DNA of 64,000 bases from Moheibacter sp035515075 (GCA_035515075.1 DATJBZ010000022.1:1-64000), one strand, 5' to 3'. Counted from the stretch's first letter, positions 55,566 through 64,000 are shown. Translations and numbers: made by a program. The notes: generated by a model not told the origin, from the sequence alone.

Positions 55566-56942
55566 CTATTTATTTGAAACTGATACACTAAACCCTTCGG
55601 AAATTTGTACACAGATCGCATATTGATCTTCAGTTTGCTGTTGCTTTTTCAAAGTAAAACAATGAATTTTACTGGAATGTGTGCGATTGTACAAGTCAAT
55701 TCGCTCATTTTCAAAGTCGACTTCTTCAAATCTTTGTTGGAGGACTTGCGGCAATTGATGGCAATTGGCTGTAGACAACTTCTCATTGATAATCAACACA
55801 TTTACTGATTCTTCTTCGTCTTTGAAAAAATAAAAATAAGGCGCAATCCTGGTTTTCTTCCAAATGAATTTTTCTGTAAAAGATTGCAACAACATGGGCG
55901 GCAAGAACGTATCGTCCAAATCAATTTCTGGCGAGATATGAATGTTTTGGACCAAAGAAAAACCCAAACGAGAAGATTCCAACGCCAAGTACAATTCAAC
56001 AATTTTCAATTCCTTGCGCAAAGAGATTTGTTGTTCTTGAGCGGTTTCGATGATGCTTCGAACAAACTTACTGTACGTATTCAATTGATTCAAAGCCGCT
56101 TCTTTTTGCTGGGTTTGAATCAAGTACTTGATCACATTCAAACTATTGAAAATCAAATGAGAATTGTTTTGGGTTTCAGCGGCCAAAACTTGGGCCATCG
56201 CCAAATCTCGTTCTTTGACGGTTTTGATTTGTTTGGATTGATACAACAAATAAACCCTTAAGCTTAACGCCAAAGTAAAACAAGTGATTTCTAAAAATAT
56301 GCCCGATTGAAAATACACAACTGGACTGAGTTGATAGAAAAAATCAAACGGAATAAAAGTGGTCGATTGACGAAGAATCGCGAGAAAAGCACCGGTAAAA
56401 TACAGAGAACTTCCAATGATGAAGTAACTTTTGAAGATGGAATGAATTTTGGCACTTACCCAAACAATGGCGACCAAACTCATCGGCATAATGACTGCTC
56501 TTGAAACAATGAAAAACGTCTTTTCGTGCACAAATATCCATGGATAAATCAACCAATAAACACAACCATAAACTGCTGTGATGCCAGCCAAAAACATGAT
56601 CCAATTGGCTAAGCTTTTGTTTTTCCTTCTAATTTCCAGTAAGTTGATGGTAAAAAGACAATAAAAAAACACCGCCAATAACGTAAAGGTTTCTAAGTTT
56701 CGCCTGAGCATTTGATAGCTGTCAATGCCATTGAACTTTCCCCATCCCAAATGCACAATGTTGATCATGGCGCTGAGCAAGCCACAAATTAAAAATAGGA
56801 AATAGAAAAGGTATATTTTTTCTTTGGTCTTGAAATACACCAAAATAATGAAAAAACTCAACAAAGAAACTCCACCAGAAAACAACAACATCACGATGTA
56901 GCTAATGTGATCAGCACTATTTAAAATCACCTCTGGCATCAT
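55566..56942 (-). CDS. Degenerate LytS-like kinase (7TM sensor, probable pseudokinase)
   Basis: A 458-residue protein with seven membrane helices (about 13-235), resembling 7TM-type sensor regions, then a His_kinase-like domain. The acceptor His262 is kept in NNSHLIFNSLNVIKYLI, but the N box reads LLQSFTEKFIWKK where active enzymes have LLQPFVENAIWHG: the metal-binding Asn and the following His-Gly are gone. No glycine-rich ATP lid (DNGxGM) follows. It likely cannot phosphorylate and may act as a sensor or partner of the kinase encoded next. Confidence 0.85.
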   Translation of the reverse strand: MMPEVILNSADHISYIVMLLFSGGVSLLSFFIILVYFKTKEKIYLFYFLFLICGLLSAMINIVHLGWGKFNGIDSYQMLRRNLETFTLLAVFFYCLFTINLLEIRRKNKSLANWIMFLAGITAVYGCVYWLIYPWIFVHEKTFFIVSRAVIMPMSLVAIVWVSAKIHSIFKSYFIIGSSLYFTGAFLAILRQSTTFIPFDFFYQLSPVVYFQSGIFLEITCFTLALSLRVYLLYQSKQIKTVKERDLAMAQVLAAETQNNSHLIFNSLNVIKYLIQTQQKEAALNQLNTYSKFVRSIIETAQEQQISLRKELKIVELYLALESSRLGFSLVQNIHISPEIDLDDTFLPPMLLQSFTEKFIWKKTRIAPYFYFFKDEEESVNVLIINEKLSTANCHQLPQVLQQRFEEVDFENERIDLYNRTHSSKIHCFTLKKQQQTEDQYAICVQISEGFSVSVSNK

Positions 56943-57443
56943 TCAAGTAATTTTTCATTTGAATCAAAAAAATTGTACAGTGATGCAAATCGGAAGCTTT
57001 TCTTGGATTAAAAAAAAACACCATAAGCACGCATTGGAAATCGTTTAAAATTCTCGTTTTTTTAACGTTGGGAAGTTAGGAATATTTGATTGCGTTGTTT
57101 TGTGTCAATTAGTATTTGATTGGTTTATGTGAGTAAAAGCTAGATTTGATTGAGCGTTTGATTATGGTCTATAAAATCAATAGAATATTCAAATCCTCAT
57201 TTATTTCCACACTATACTAATTGACTCAAGCGATATACTCATTCGCTCTTGCAAAAGAGATTTCAAGTCAACATCTTTACATACAAGAAATTAAATGCGG
57301 TGATTTTGGAAGTCGCTACATGAACTGAATGAAAGAAAAGAACCATGGTGGTGATGTAAGTTTAAAACGAATTTAGGACTCTCTCTACTTTAAAAACTAA
57401 AATTAATAACTAATTTCGCTACCAATAACAAATTTTTGAAATT
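56943..57443. other. 501-base gene-free region with spaced repeats
   Basis: No convincing gene, RNA gene or terminator is visible. The main structure is a set of TTTGATT motifs at 30-base spacing (separate entry). It separates the divergent pseudokinase and DUF4870 genes and must hold both promoters, which I could not pin down. Confidence 0.6.
57083..57152 (+). repeat. Three (A/G)ATTTGATTG-type motifs at exact 30-base spacing
   Basis: TATTTGATTG at 57083-57092 and 57113-57122, and GATTTGATTG at 57143-57152, begin exactly 30 bases apart. A partial fourth copy TTTGATT lies at 57157-57163. The spacing equals about three helical turns, so proteins bound at each would sit on the same face. Confidence 0.55.
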
Positions 57444-57806
57444 ATGGAAAACAACCAACAAAATGCGGGCTTTAATTCTCCTACAGTTACTGAGGACAAC
57501 GGAAAAACAATTGCATTGATCGCTTATCTTACAGTGATAGGACTCATCATTGCATTTGTAATGAACAATGACAAAAAACTACCATTGGCCTCTTTTCACA
57601 TTCGCCAGAGCATGGGGATTATGTTAACAGGTTTGGCCCTATCTTTTATCAATGTCATTCCATTTTTGGGTACATTGATTTGGGTTTTTGGCTTTATTTT
57701 ATTATTGATCCTTTGGGTGTTGGGTTTAATTGGTGCAATTAACGGAGAACAAAAACCCATTCCAATTTTGGGTGCTAAATTTCAAGAATGGTTTAAGGGA
57801 GTATAA
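57444..57806 (+). CDS. DUF4870-like small membrane protein
   Basis: A 120-residue protein. A polar start is followed by three hydrophobic helices (about 24-40, 55-75, 78-100) with the family block LIAYLTVIGLIIAFVMNND and ASFHIRQSMGIML. DUF4870 proteins resemble the Tic20 fold; function in bacteria is not established. It has its own terminator at 57869-57898. Confidence 0.82.
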   Translation: MENNQQNAGFNSPTVTEDNGKTIALIAYLTVIGLIIAFVMNNDKKLPLASFHIRQSMGIMLTGLALSFINVIPFLGTLIWVFGFILLLILWVLGLIGAINGEQKPIPILGAKFQEWFKGV

Positions 57807-57868
57807 AACACTCTCTTTGTATTGAAAAAATCAATTATAACTTTAATCTCTCTTTTACCTATTTTGTG

Positions 57869-57898
57869 AACTGCTTCTAATTGGGAGCAGTTTTTTTT
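57869..57898 (+). terminator. Terminator after DUF4870-like gene
   Basis: AACTGCTTC pairs with GGAGCAGTT (one G-T) and is followed by eight T. Confidence 0.8.
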
Positions 57899-57927
57899 AT
57901 TTTGAATAGCATTTCTTTCTACAACTT

Positions 57928-58881
57928 TCAATCATTGATCAAAGAATCGGACGCCTTATACCAACGGTGTCTCTTCAGAACACGAAGGGTCGGGTTAAGC
58001 AACAACAAAAATAAAACCGAGGTAAATGCATTGCTAATGGTAAAAGCAATGGCTACTTGTAACGAAGGTTCGCTACTAAAAGAAATGGCCATTTGTTCCA
58101 AAAGTCCAAAAAATGGAAACATGATTGCAACGCCGACGAGGTTAAACACAGAAGCCGACAAAGCCACCAATTTTGACATAGGCGAAAATTTCAGACTGAT
58201 CAACAACGCAGTAGAAGTAGTACCAATATTTGCACCAATCACAATAGGAATGGCAGATTGAATGTCAATAGTTCCTTGGGAAAGCAAAACAATCACCAAA
58301 CCTACCACGACCGAACTCGATTGGATGATGACGGTAATAAGGATGCCATACAAAATTCCCAACAACGGATTCGACGCCTTCGACAATATTTCTACCAACA
58401 GTGGATCATTCTTCAAAGGCTCCATCGCTTCACTGATGAAACTGAGCGAAAAGAAGATGAAACCAAAATAAAAAATCGATTTGCCTGCAACAGAAATTCT
58501 ATTTGGAATCATGCTGATCAATGTTCCCAAAACGATGAAAAAAGGGCCTAAAAAAGATGATTCCATCGAGACAATCCATGCGGTAGAAGTTGTACCTACG
58601 TTGGTTCCCAATAAAATTAAAATACTGTCCCGAAAAGTTATCACACCAGAATTGACCAACGAAACTGTCAACGAAGACACCAAAGTACTGGATTGAATGA
58701 TGGACGTGAAAATTCCGCCCAAGAAAAAACCACCCAATGGAAAAGCCGTTATTTTACCAATCCATTGAGACAATCGCTCGATGCCCAATTGTTCGATTTC
58801 TTTACTAAAGTTTTGTAAACCATACACAAAAAGCGTGATGGCAGCAATGACAATGATGAGGGTCTGAAAATTTTCTAACAC
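57928..58881 (-). CDS. Na/Pi-cotransporter family protein (NptA/YjbB-like)
   Basis: A 317-residue membrane protein with an internal repeat: SIIQSSTLVSSLTV and LLGTNVGTTSTAWIV in the first half, VIIQSSSVVVGLVI and VIGANIGTTSTALLI in the second. The QSS and NxGTTSTA motifs are the substrate- and sodium-binding elements of the NptA/SLC34 family. It is shorter than the 550-residue bacterial YjbB because the C-terminal PhoU-like domain is absent. It may export or import phosphate. Terminator or partners are not evident. Confidence 0.88.
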   Translation of the reverse strand: MLENFQTLIIVIAAITLFVYGLQNFSKEIEQLGIERLSQWIGKITAFPLGGFFLGGIFTSIIQSSTLVSSLTVSLVNSGVITFRDSILILLGTNVGTTSTAWIVSMESSFLGPFFIVLGTLISMIPNRISVAGKSIFYFGFIFFSLSFISEAMEPLKNDPLLVEILSKASNPLLGILYGILITVIIQSSSVVVGLVIVLLSQGTIDIQSAIPIVIGANIGTTSTALLISLKFSPMSKLVALSASVFNLVGVAIMFPFFGLLEQMAISFSSEPSLQVAIAFTISNAFTSVLFLLLLNPTLRVLKRHRWYKASDSLIND

Positions 58882-59031
58882 TTTTTATCGTATCCTTTAA
58901 ATAACGCGTGACCGCAAATTGTAAATTTATTTTGTAATCAACCAATGCTGCGATTGGCTTCACAAAGCTACAAACTTTCAGCACTATTCCCTATTCCATT
59001 GCAACCCTCACCCGCCTTGAAAATAACCGAT

Positions 59032-59060
59032 AAAAAAAACACCCAACATTTAGTTGAGTG
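59032..59060 (-). terminator. Terminator after CsbD-like gene
   Basis: CACTCAAC and GTTGGGTG (with one G-T pair) flank a 5-base loop on the minus strand, followed by a T-run. Confidence 0.7.
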
Positions 59061-59091
59061 CCATGGCTTAATCGTTAGTTAAAGTTAGCCA

Positions 59092-59283
59092 CTAAACTTT
59101 CCAATCTTGGATCATTTTTTCCACCTCTTCACGGGTTTTTCCAGACTTTTCTTGGATTCTTCCAATTACCTCATCTACTTTTCCGTCTGCTAAGGCTTCA
59201 TTGTCATTGAACCATTCGCCATATTTTTGCTTTACACTTCCTTTGATTTGGTTCCATTTTCCTTCTAATTCTAACTTGTTCAT
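59092..59283 (-). CDS. CsbD family stress protein
   Basis: The ATG at 59281-59283 gives a 63-residue hydrophilic protein; the longer frame from 59337 is unlikely. LEGKWNQIKGSVKQKYGEW and ADGKVDEVIGRIQEKSGKT match the CsbD domain, a small general-stress protein family found in many bacteria. Molecular function is not known. It is monocistronic with a terminator downstream. Confidence 0.9.
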   Translation of the reverse strand: MNKLELEGKWNQIKGSVKQKYGEWFNDNEALADGKVDEVIGRIQEKSGKTREEVEKMIQDWKV

Positions 59284-59409
59284 AATCTTTAATTTTAAGG
59301 TTATTATGATATTATAAGTACAATGATTATTCCACAATTCCTTTTTTAATGATTAAAATCATGTTAAATTACTTGATATAGGTCAAGAATTCATCCTGAA
59401 GAATCTCCT

Positions 59410-59417
59410 TATCTTTG
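59410..59417 (+). promoter_or_regulatory. -7 element TATCTTTG of flavin reductase-like gene
   Basis: A full -7 match 15 bases before the ATG at 59433. It overlaps the TTG at 59415, which rules that alternative start out. Confidence 0.5.
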
Positions 59418-59432
59418 TCAAAATTTAAAAAA

Positions 59433-60260
59433 ATGGCCATTAAAACAATCGACACAGCATTGGTCAGCCCAGCTGTTTCTATACAATATTTACAAAATGC
59501 AGTTGCACCTCGTCCCATCGCGTTGGTCAGTACCATCGATGCAGAAGGAAAAGTGAATTTGAGCCCATTCAGTTTTTACAATGTTTTCAGTTCCAATCCT
59601 CCGGTTTTGGTTTTCTCACCGTCTCGACGCGTCCGTGACACCACGGTAAAACATACTTTAGAAAACGTTGAACAAATCCGAGAATGTGTGATCAACACCG
59701 TTTCTTACGACATCGTTCACCAAAGTTCGCTGTCCAGCACAGAATACGAAAGAGACATCAATGAATTCCACAAAGCAGGGTTGACCGAAATTCCATCGCT
59801 CAAAGTGCAACCACCACGCGTGAAAGAATCCAAAGTTTCTTTTGAATGCAAAGTGACCGATCTGATCCATTTGGGAGAAGGCGGTGGCGCGGGTACTTTG
59901 GTTGTTTGTGAAGTTTTAATGATCCATGTCGATGAAACTGTCCTAAATGACGCAGGAATGATCGATACCAAAAAAATTGATTTGGTCGGCAGAATGGGTG
60001 AATCTTGGTACACCCATTCTAATGGAACTTCATTGTTTGAAATCCCAAAACCTTTACAAACCAAAGGAATCGGCGTAGATGCTTTGCCTGAAGCCATCAG
60101 AAAAAGTCCAGTTCTGACAGGCAATGATTTGGCCATGTTGGGCAACATCGAGCAATTGGTTGGAGAACTTTTCAAAGCCGATCAAAATTCGCACGAACAA
60201 GCCAAGGAATTGTTGAAAGCCAATGATGTGGAAGGCGCATGGAAAATACTGATACAATAA
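59433..60260 (+). CDS. Flavin reductase-like, FMN-binding split-barrel protein
   Basis: The ATG at 59433 gives 275 residues. VAPRPIALVSTIDAEGKVNLSPFSFYN, read in two parts, and NPPVLVFSPSRRVRDTTVKHTLENV are the FMN-binding region of the flavin reductase/DIM6 family. The C-terminal third (SLFEIPKPLQTKGIG onwards) is a helical extension common in Bacteroidota members. The natural substrate is unknown. It ends at a strong bidirectional terminator. Confidence 0.88.
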   Translation: MAIKTIDTALVSPAVSIQYLQNAVAPRPIALVSTIDAEGKVNLSPFSFYNVFSSNPPVLVFSPSRRVRDTTVKHTLENVEQIRECVINTVSYDIVHQSSLSSTEYERDINEFHKAGLTEIPSLKVQPPRVKESKVSFECKVTDLIHLGEGGGAGTLVVCEVLMIHVDETVLNDAGMIDTKKIDLVGRMGESWYTHSNGTSLFEIPKPLQTKGIGVDALPEAIRKSPVLTGNDLAMLGNIEQLVGELFKADQNSHEQAKELLKANDVEGAWKILIQ

Positions 60261-60269
60261 GTGCCGAAT

Positions 60270-60313
60270 AAAAAAGAATCCCCAATCTTCACATAAATTG
60301 GGGATTCTTTTTT
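60270..60313. terminator. Bidirectional terminator
   Basis: AAAAAAGAATCCCCAAT pairs perfectly with ATTGGGGATTCTTTTTT around a 10-base loop, between convergent genes. Confidence 0.95.
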
Positions 60314-60332
60314 ACGACTGAATTCAAATGGC

Positions 60333-60677
60333 CTATGCTTTCTCTCCGCCCTGGTTCACAAATGAAATCACGACTGACAATAAGAAACTGAACAACAACG
60401 CCCACCAAAAACTGGTGACATGGAAATAGTCTCCCAAGAACCAACTCGCCAAAAGAATGATGATGGCATTGATCACCCATAAAAACAACCCAAAAGTAAT
60501 CAAGGTTGCGGGCAAAGTCAAAAACACCAAGATAGGACGAACAAACGCGTTCAAGATCCCCAGCACCAAAGCCACCAACAAAGCGCCCCAGAAACTGCTC
60601 ACTTCAACACCTGGCAAAAGATGCGCCAAGCCCAAAACAATTAAACCCGTCAATAAAAAACTGATAATACTTCTCAT
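60333..60677 (-). CDS. Phage holin family / YvlD-like 4-helix membrane protein
   Basis: The ATG at 60675-60677 (MRSIISFLLTGLIVLGLAH) starts a 114-residue protein; a TTG three codons upstream is less likely. Four hydrophobic helices and the conserved LVLGILNAFVRPILVFLTLP, with NAxVRPIL, mark the family named for a mycobacteriophage holin but widespread as a chromosomal envelope protein (YvlD). No phage genes are nearby, so a lysis role is unlikely. Confidence 0.85.
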   Translation of the reverse strand: MRSIISFLLTGLIVLGLAHLLPGVEVSSFWGALLVALVLGILNAFVRPILVFLTLPATLITFGLFLWVINAIIILLASWFLGDYFHVTSFWWALLFSFLLSVVISFVNQGGEKA

Positions 60678-60770
60678 AAACAACAAATTTTATTAAAGTT
60701 AAAAAAAAGTGTTGACTATTTGCTGCTTTGTTCAAATAATCAACACTGAAATATTTTTATGTTTAACGAA

Positions 60771-62306
60771 TTAAAGCTGTTCCAATAGGTATTTGACATT
60801 GACCGATTGATCGATGTATTGTGCCAATTCTGCCATCGGCACCCTGTGTTGTTCCATTGAATCTCTGTGGCGAACTGTCACCGCTTGGTCATTCAACGTT
60901 TCGTGGTCCACTGTGATACAGAAAGGCGTGCCAATCGCATCCATACGGCGGTATCGTCTTCCAATTGCATCTTTGTCTTCATAGATGACATTGTAATCCA
61001 ATTTCAATGCTTTGTAAATTTCTTGGGCGACTTCTGGCAAACCATCTTTTTTCACCAAAGGCAAAATCGCTGCTTTGATTGGTGCCAAAGCCACTGGCAA
61101 ACTCAAAACCGTTCTTGTGCTTCCATCTTCCAAAGTTTCTTCTTTCAAACTGTTCGAGAAAATCGCCAAAAACAAGCGATCCAATCCCACAGAAGTTTCC
61201 ACGACGTAAGGAATGTAACTTTTGTTCAGTTCGTTGTCAAAATACTGCAATTTCTTTCCAGAAAACTTCTCATGGCTCGCCAAATCGAAATCTGTTCTTG
61301 AATGAATCCCTTCCAATTCTTTGAATCCAAAAGGAAATCTAAATTCAATGTCCGTCGCAGCATTGGCATAATGCGCCAACTTCTCGTGATCATGGTAACG
61401 GTAATTTTCATTGCCCAAGCCCAAAGATTGGTGCCATTTCAACCGTTTTTCCTTCCACTTTTCGTACCATTCCAATTCACTTCCTGGTTGTACAAAATAT
61501 TGCATTTCCATTTGTTCAAATTCACGCATTCTAAAAACAAATTGTCGTGCAACAATTTCATTTCTAAAAGCTTTTCCAATTTGCGCAATGCCAAATGGAA
61601 TTTTCATGCGTCCTGTTTTTTGAACGTTCAAATAATTGACGAAAATCCCTTGTGCCGTTTCTGGTCGCAAATACAAATCAGTTGCGCCTTCTGTCGTTGC
61701 GCCCAATTTTGTTCCAAACATCAAGTTGAATTGACGCACTTCCGTCCAGTTTTTTGAACCCGTTACTGGATCTGCGATTTCCAACTCTTCGATCAAGGCT
61801 TTCACATCGGCCAAATCCTCTTTCTCAAGAGATTGTGACATTCTGGTAATCGTTTCATCGATTTTTTGTTGGTAAGCCAACACGCGTGGATTGGTCGCTA
61901 CAAATTCTTTTTGATCAAATGCATCACCAAAACGTTTGGCTGCTTTTTCGATTTCTTTTTCAATTTTATTTTCAATTTTCGCACAGTAATCTTCGATCAA
62001 AACATCTGCACGGTATCTTTTCTTAGAATCTTTGTTGTCAATCAATGGATCATTGAAAGCATCTACGTGTCCAGAAGCTTTCCAAATCGTAGGATGCATA
62101 AAAATGGATGTATCGATGCCCACAATTTCTTCATTGAGTTGCACCATGGCTTTCCACCAATATTGTTTGATGTTGTTTTTGAGTTCAACGCCATTTTGTC
62201 CATAATCATAAACAGCGGAAAGTCCATCATAAATTTCACTGGATTGAAAAATAAATCCATACTCTTTGGCATGAGAAATAATGCGCTTGAAAATATCTTC
62301 TGACAT
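60771..62306 (-). CDS. glyQS: Glycine--tRNA ligase (alpha2 type)
   Basis: A 511-residue class II synthetase. Motif 2 is FRNEIVARQFVFRMREFEQM, with LRPETAQGIFVNY and GTKLGATTEGATDLYL before it, and the anticodon-binding domain (LPVALAPIKAAILPLV) at the end. This is the homodimeric, eukaryote/archaea-like form found in Bacteroidota rather than the two-subunit GlyQ/GlyS. It charges tRNA-Gly in the cytoplasm. TAAATTCG upstream is one base off a -7 element. Confidence 0.97.
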   Translation of the reverse strand: MSEDIFKRIISHAKEYGFIFQSSEIYDGLSAVYDYGQNGVELKNNIKQYWWKAMVQLNEEIVGIDTSIFMHPTIWKASGHVDAFNDPLIDNKDSKKRYRADVLIEDYCAKIENKIEKEIEKAAKRFGDAFDQKEFVATNPRVLAYQQKIDETITRMSQSLEKEDLADVKALIEELEIADPVTGSKNWTEVRQFNLMFGTKLGATTEGATDLYLRPETAQGIFVNYLNVQKTGRMKIPFGIAQIGKAFRNEIVARQFVFRMREFEQMEMQYFVQPGSELEWYEKWKEKRLKWHQSLGLGNENYRYHDHEKLAHYANAATDIEFRFPFGFKELEGIHSRTDFDLASHEKFSGKKLQYFDNELNKSYIPYVVETSVGLDRLFLAIFSNSLKEETLEDGSTRTVLSLPVALAPIKAAILPLVKKDGLPEVAQEIYKALKLDYNVIYEDKDAIGRRYRRMDAIGTPFCITVDHETLNDQAVTVRHRDSMEQHRVPMAELAQYIDQSVNVKYLLEQL

Positions 62307-62369
62307 AGATTTGATTTAATTGGCGAATTTAAGCAATTTTTAGCTGTTTTAAGGAATGAAAAAAGGCTT

Positions 62370-63704
62370 TTAATTGGAATAACGGATCCATTTCCACATT
62401 TCTTTGAACGAAGGTTTCTTTCCGTACATCAAAATGCCCACTCGATAAATTTTTGAGGCAAAAAACACCATCAACAACATGGTTCCAATTAATAATGTTA
62501 AAGACAGCAAAATTTCCCACCACTCTACTCCAAAAGGCAAACGCGTCACCATCGAAATCGGCGAAGTAAATGGAATCATCGACAACCAAAATGCAACAGG
62601 TCCGTCAGGATTATCAATGGTCGTCATGCTGCCATACATCGCAATCATCATCGGGAAAATAGGATAAAAGGTAAATTGTTGGGTGTCGGTTTCATTGTCC
62701 ACAGCCGAACCAATCGCAGCAAAAATTGAACTATAAAATAAATAGCCAAGAATGAAAAACACCAAGAAAAAGCCAATAATCAACGGATAATTCAATTCAA
62801 GCAAAGCCGCCATCACTTCATTGGTTTTGGTCATCCATTCTGGATTGTCCACCAAGTTTTGTTGAGACATCGCCGATAAATCAGTCGCAGTTTTGATTTT
62901 CGAAGCCAAAAAAGCAGATCCCGCTGCAAACAAAATCGTTCCCATGGTGATCCAAATGGCAAATTGCGTAAAGGCAACCAAAGTTGTTCCTACAATTTTT
63001 CCCATCATCAAATTGAAAGGCTTCACAGAAGAAATGATGATTTCCACCACACGGTTATTTTTCTCTTCTACCACTGAACGCATCACTTTCACCCCGTAAA
63101 TCATGATGAACATAAAGATCACATAAGCCAAAGCCATGCCGATACCAAACTTGAGATAATCGCCCAATTCGCCTTTGTCATCTTTGGTTTCACTGTCTTT
63201 TAAATTATATGTTTTGATAGAAACATTTGATTTTAAATTGTTCAATTGTTGGGCTGTCAATCCTGCGGCTTCCATTTTCAATTCACCAATTCGTTGGTTG
63301 ATTTTGCCTTCTAACTTATCTTTGACCATTTTCCCAATATTTCCATTGGTAGTCAATTCAATGTTTTTTTCAAATGCTGAAAAATCATTTCCATCATATT
63401 TCGGAATGACCAACAAAGCATTCAAGTATTTGCTTCCCAACAAGCTGTCCTTGATAGCTTGGATGTCTTTTTCGCCATAAAAATTATAGATTTCATTTTC
63501 ATCCGACACAAAAGAAGTAATGAACTCACGGCTTTCATCGACGACTGCGATGTTTTTCTGATCGGTATTGGCCGACATCATCCAAGCAATAATCCCAAAA
63601 ATCCCCACCATGATGATGGGCGATAAAATGGTCATGACAATGAAGGTTTTATTTTTAACTTGGGCTAAAAACTCTCTTTTAGCAACGAGTAGAATCTGTT
63701 TCAT
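62370..63704 (-). CDS. ABC-2 type exporter permease (NatB-like)
   Basis: A 444-residue protein: an N-terminal helix (KNKTFIVMTILSPIIMVG), a large periplasmic domain (about 45-190), then five or six helices with VMRSVVEEKNNRVVEIIISS, the coupling helix typical of NatB/ABC2 permeases. It pairs with the ATPase gene 18 bases upstream. NatAB-type exporters extrude ions or drugs; the substrate here is unknown. Confidence 0.9.
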   Translation of the reverse strand: MKQILLVAKREFLAQVKNKTFIVMTILSPIIMVGIFGIIAWMMSANTDQKNIAVVDESREFITSFVSDENEIYNFYGEKDIQAIKDSLLGSKYLNALLVIPKYDGNDFSAFEKNIELTTNGNIGKMVKDKLEGKINQRIGELKMEAAGLTAQQLNNLKSNVSIKTYNLKDSETKDDKGELGDYLKFGIGMALAYVIFMFIMIYGVKVMRSVVEEKNNRVVEIIISSVKPFNLMMGKIVGTTLVAFTQFAIWITMGTILFAAGSAFLASKIKTATDLSAMSQQNLVDNPEWMTKTNEVMAALLELNYPLIIGFFLVFFILGYLFYSSIFAAIGSAVDNETDTQQFTFYPIFPMMIAMYGSMTTIDNPDGPVAFWLSMIPFTSPISMVTRLPFGVEWWEILLSLTLLIGTMLLMVFFASKIYRVGILMYGKKPSFKEMWKWIRYSN

Positions 63705-63722
63705 GTTGTTGAAATAAGGTTA

Positions 63723-64000
63723 TTATTGAACGGCTTTGAGGAAAACTTCATTCATCGATGGAATGGCTTCTTGGTATTGAACAATGTGCCCAACTGTTGA
63801 CAGTTGCAATAACAAGTCATTGGGAACGATGTGTTCTGGAATGGCTATTTCAAATTTTTTGAAATTCTCTTTTTCGACCAAATGATCAATGGCAAATTGC
63901 TGTTGCAAATTCATCCAATTTTCGGTGTTGCAGTTGTCAATTTCCACCACATATTTTCCTGATTTGAATTGTTGTTTGATCTGATGAATTTCACCATCCA
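63723..64000 (-). CDS. ABC transporter ATPase, C-terminal part (cut by window edge)
   Basis: The frame is open from the right edge of the window to the stop at 63723; the visible 91 codons are the tail only. DGEIHQIKQQFKSGKYVVEI is the start of the DUF4162-like domain that follows the ATPase core in NatA-like proteins. Walker motifs lie beyond the window. It precedes the permease gene by 18 bases and forms an exporter with it. An internal GTG at 63950 is not the real start. Confidence 0.88.
   Translation of the reverse strand, partial: DGEIHQIKQQFKSGKYVVEIDNCNTENWMNLQQQFAIDHLVEKENFKKFEIAIPEHIVPNDLLLQLSTVGHIVQYQEAIPSMNEVFLKAVQ

Noticed and set aside
60333..60677. Prophage marker (holin)
   Set aside because: The family is chromosomally widespread and no other phage gene lies in the window.
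1..64000. tRNA, rRNA or CRISPR features
   Set aside because: No T-loop-like GTTCRA signatures in the gaps, no rRNA-like stretches and no regularly spaced long repeats were seen; short RNAs cannot be excluded by eye.

Overview
The window is a contiguous piece of a low-GC chromosome from a member of the Bacteroidota, most likely order Flavobacteriales. Four things point there. Many genes follow the Bacteroidota promoter -7 element TAnnTTTG. SecD and SecF are fused. Several families typical of the group occur together: S46 dipeptidyl-peptidase, DUF5683, WbqC, the parA-parB-DUF5683-dapB-lepB order, an alpha2-type glycyl-tRNA synthetase and a B12-dependent ribonucleotide reductase. The genus cannot be fixed from the sequence alone. 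I saw no rRNA, tRNA, CRISPR array, insertion sequence or prophage. This is mostly housekeeping chromosome with a few accessory-looking cassettes.

Layout. 1-5.1 kb: surface-polysaccharide genes, with a minus-strand run of glycosyltransferase, GNAT and polysaccharide deacetylase and a plus-strand polyprenyl-phosphate glycosyltransferase plus membrane partner. 5.2-10.9 kb: hisE, a PAP2 phosphatase, tatA, secDF and a PIN-PhoH protein. 11-12.5 kb: small membrane proteins and a PstS-like lipoprotein. 12.6-14.5 kb: a frameshifted DUF2200 gene and a two-gene SatD/DUF3307 cassette with an operator-like repeat cluster. 14.5-23.7 kb: S46 peptidase, an outer-membrane protein, purM, nrdJ, an AstE-like zinc hydrolase and a conserved outer-membrane protein. 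23.8-27.3 kb: a three-gene biotin-dependent acyl-CoA carboxylase. 27.4-29.6 kb: a Pif1-like helicase and a chagasin-like inhibitor. 29.7-33.7 kb: a ferric-iron ABC importer with two palindromes upstream and an unusual cysteine-rich ATPase tail. 33.8-40.7 kb: parAB, DUF5683, dapB, lepB, wbqC-like and a subtilase. 40.8-42.8 kb: lipoproteins, one broken by an in-frame stop. 42.8-51.2 kb: a complete recDCB operon. 51.2-56.9 kb: a LytS/LytTR two-component operon carrying a degenerate second kinase and a serine hydrolase. 57.4-64 kb: small membrane and stress proteins, a Na/Pi-type transporter, a flavin reductase, glycyl-tRNA synthetase and an ABC exporter cut by the window end.

Functional themes are envelope biogenesis and export (SecDF, TatA, LepB, PAP2, glycosyltransferases), peptide use (S46 and S8 peptidases), propionyl/acetyl-CoA carboxylation, iron uptake, B12-dependent dNTP synthesis and RecBCD repair. 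The most novel candidates are the SatD/DUF3307 cassette (a cyclase-like sensor with a DNA-binding tail, beside a membrane protein), the pseudo-histidine-kinase in the LytS/LytTR operon together with three motifs at exact 30-bp spacing upstream of it, and the nine-cysteine tail on the iron-transport ATPase. Two genes are interrupted: DUF2200 at a poly-A run and a lipoprotein by TGA.
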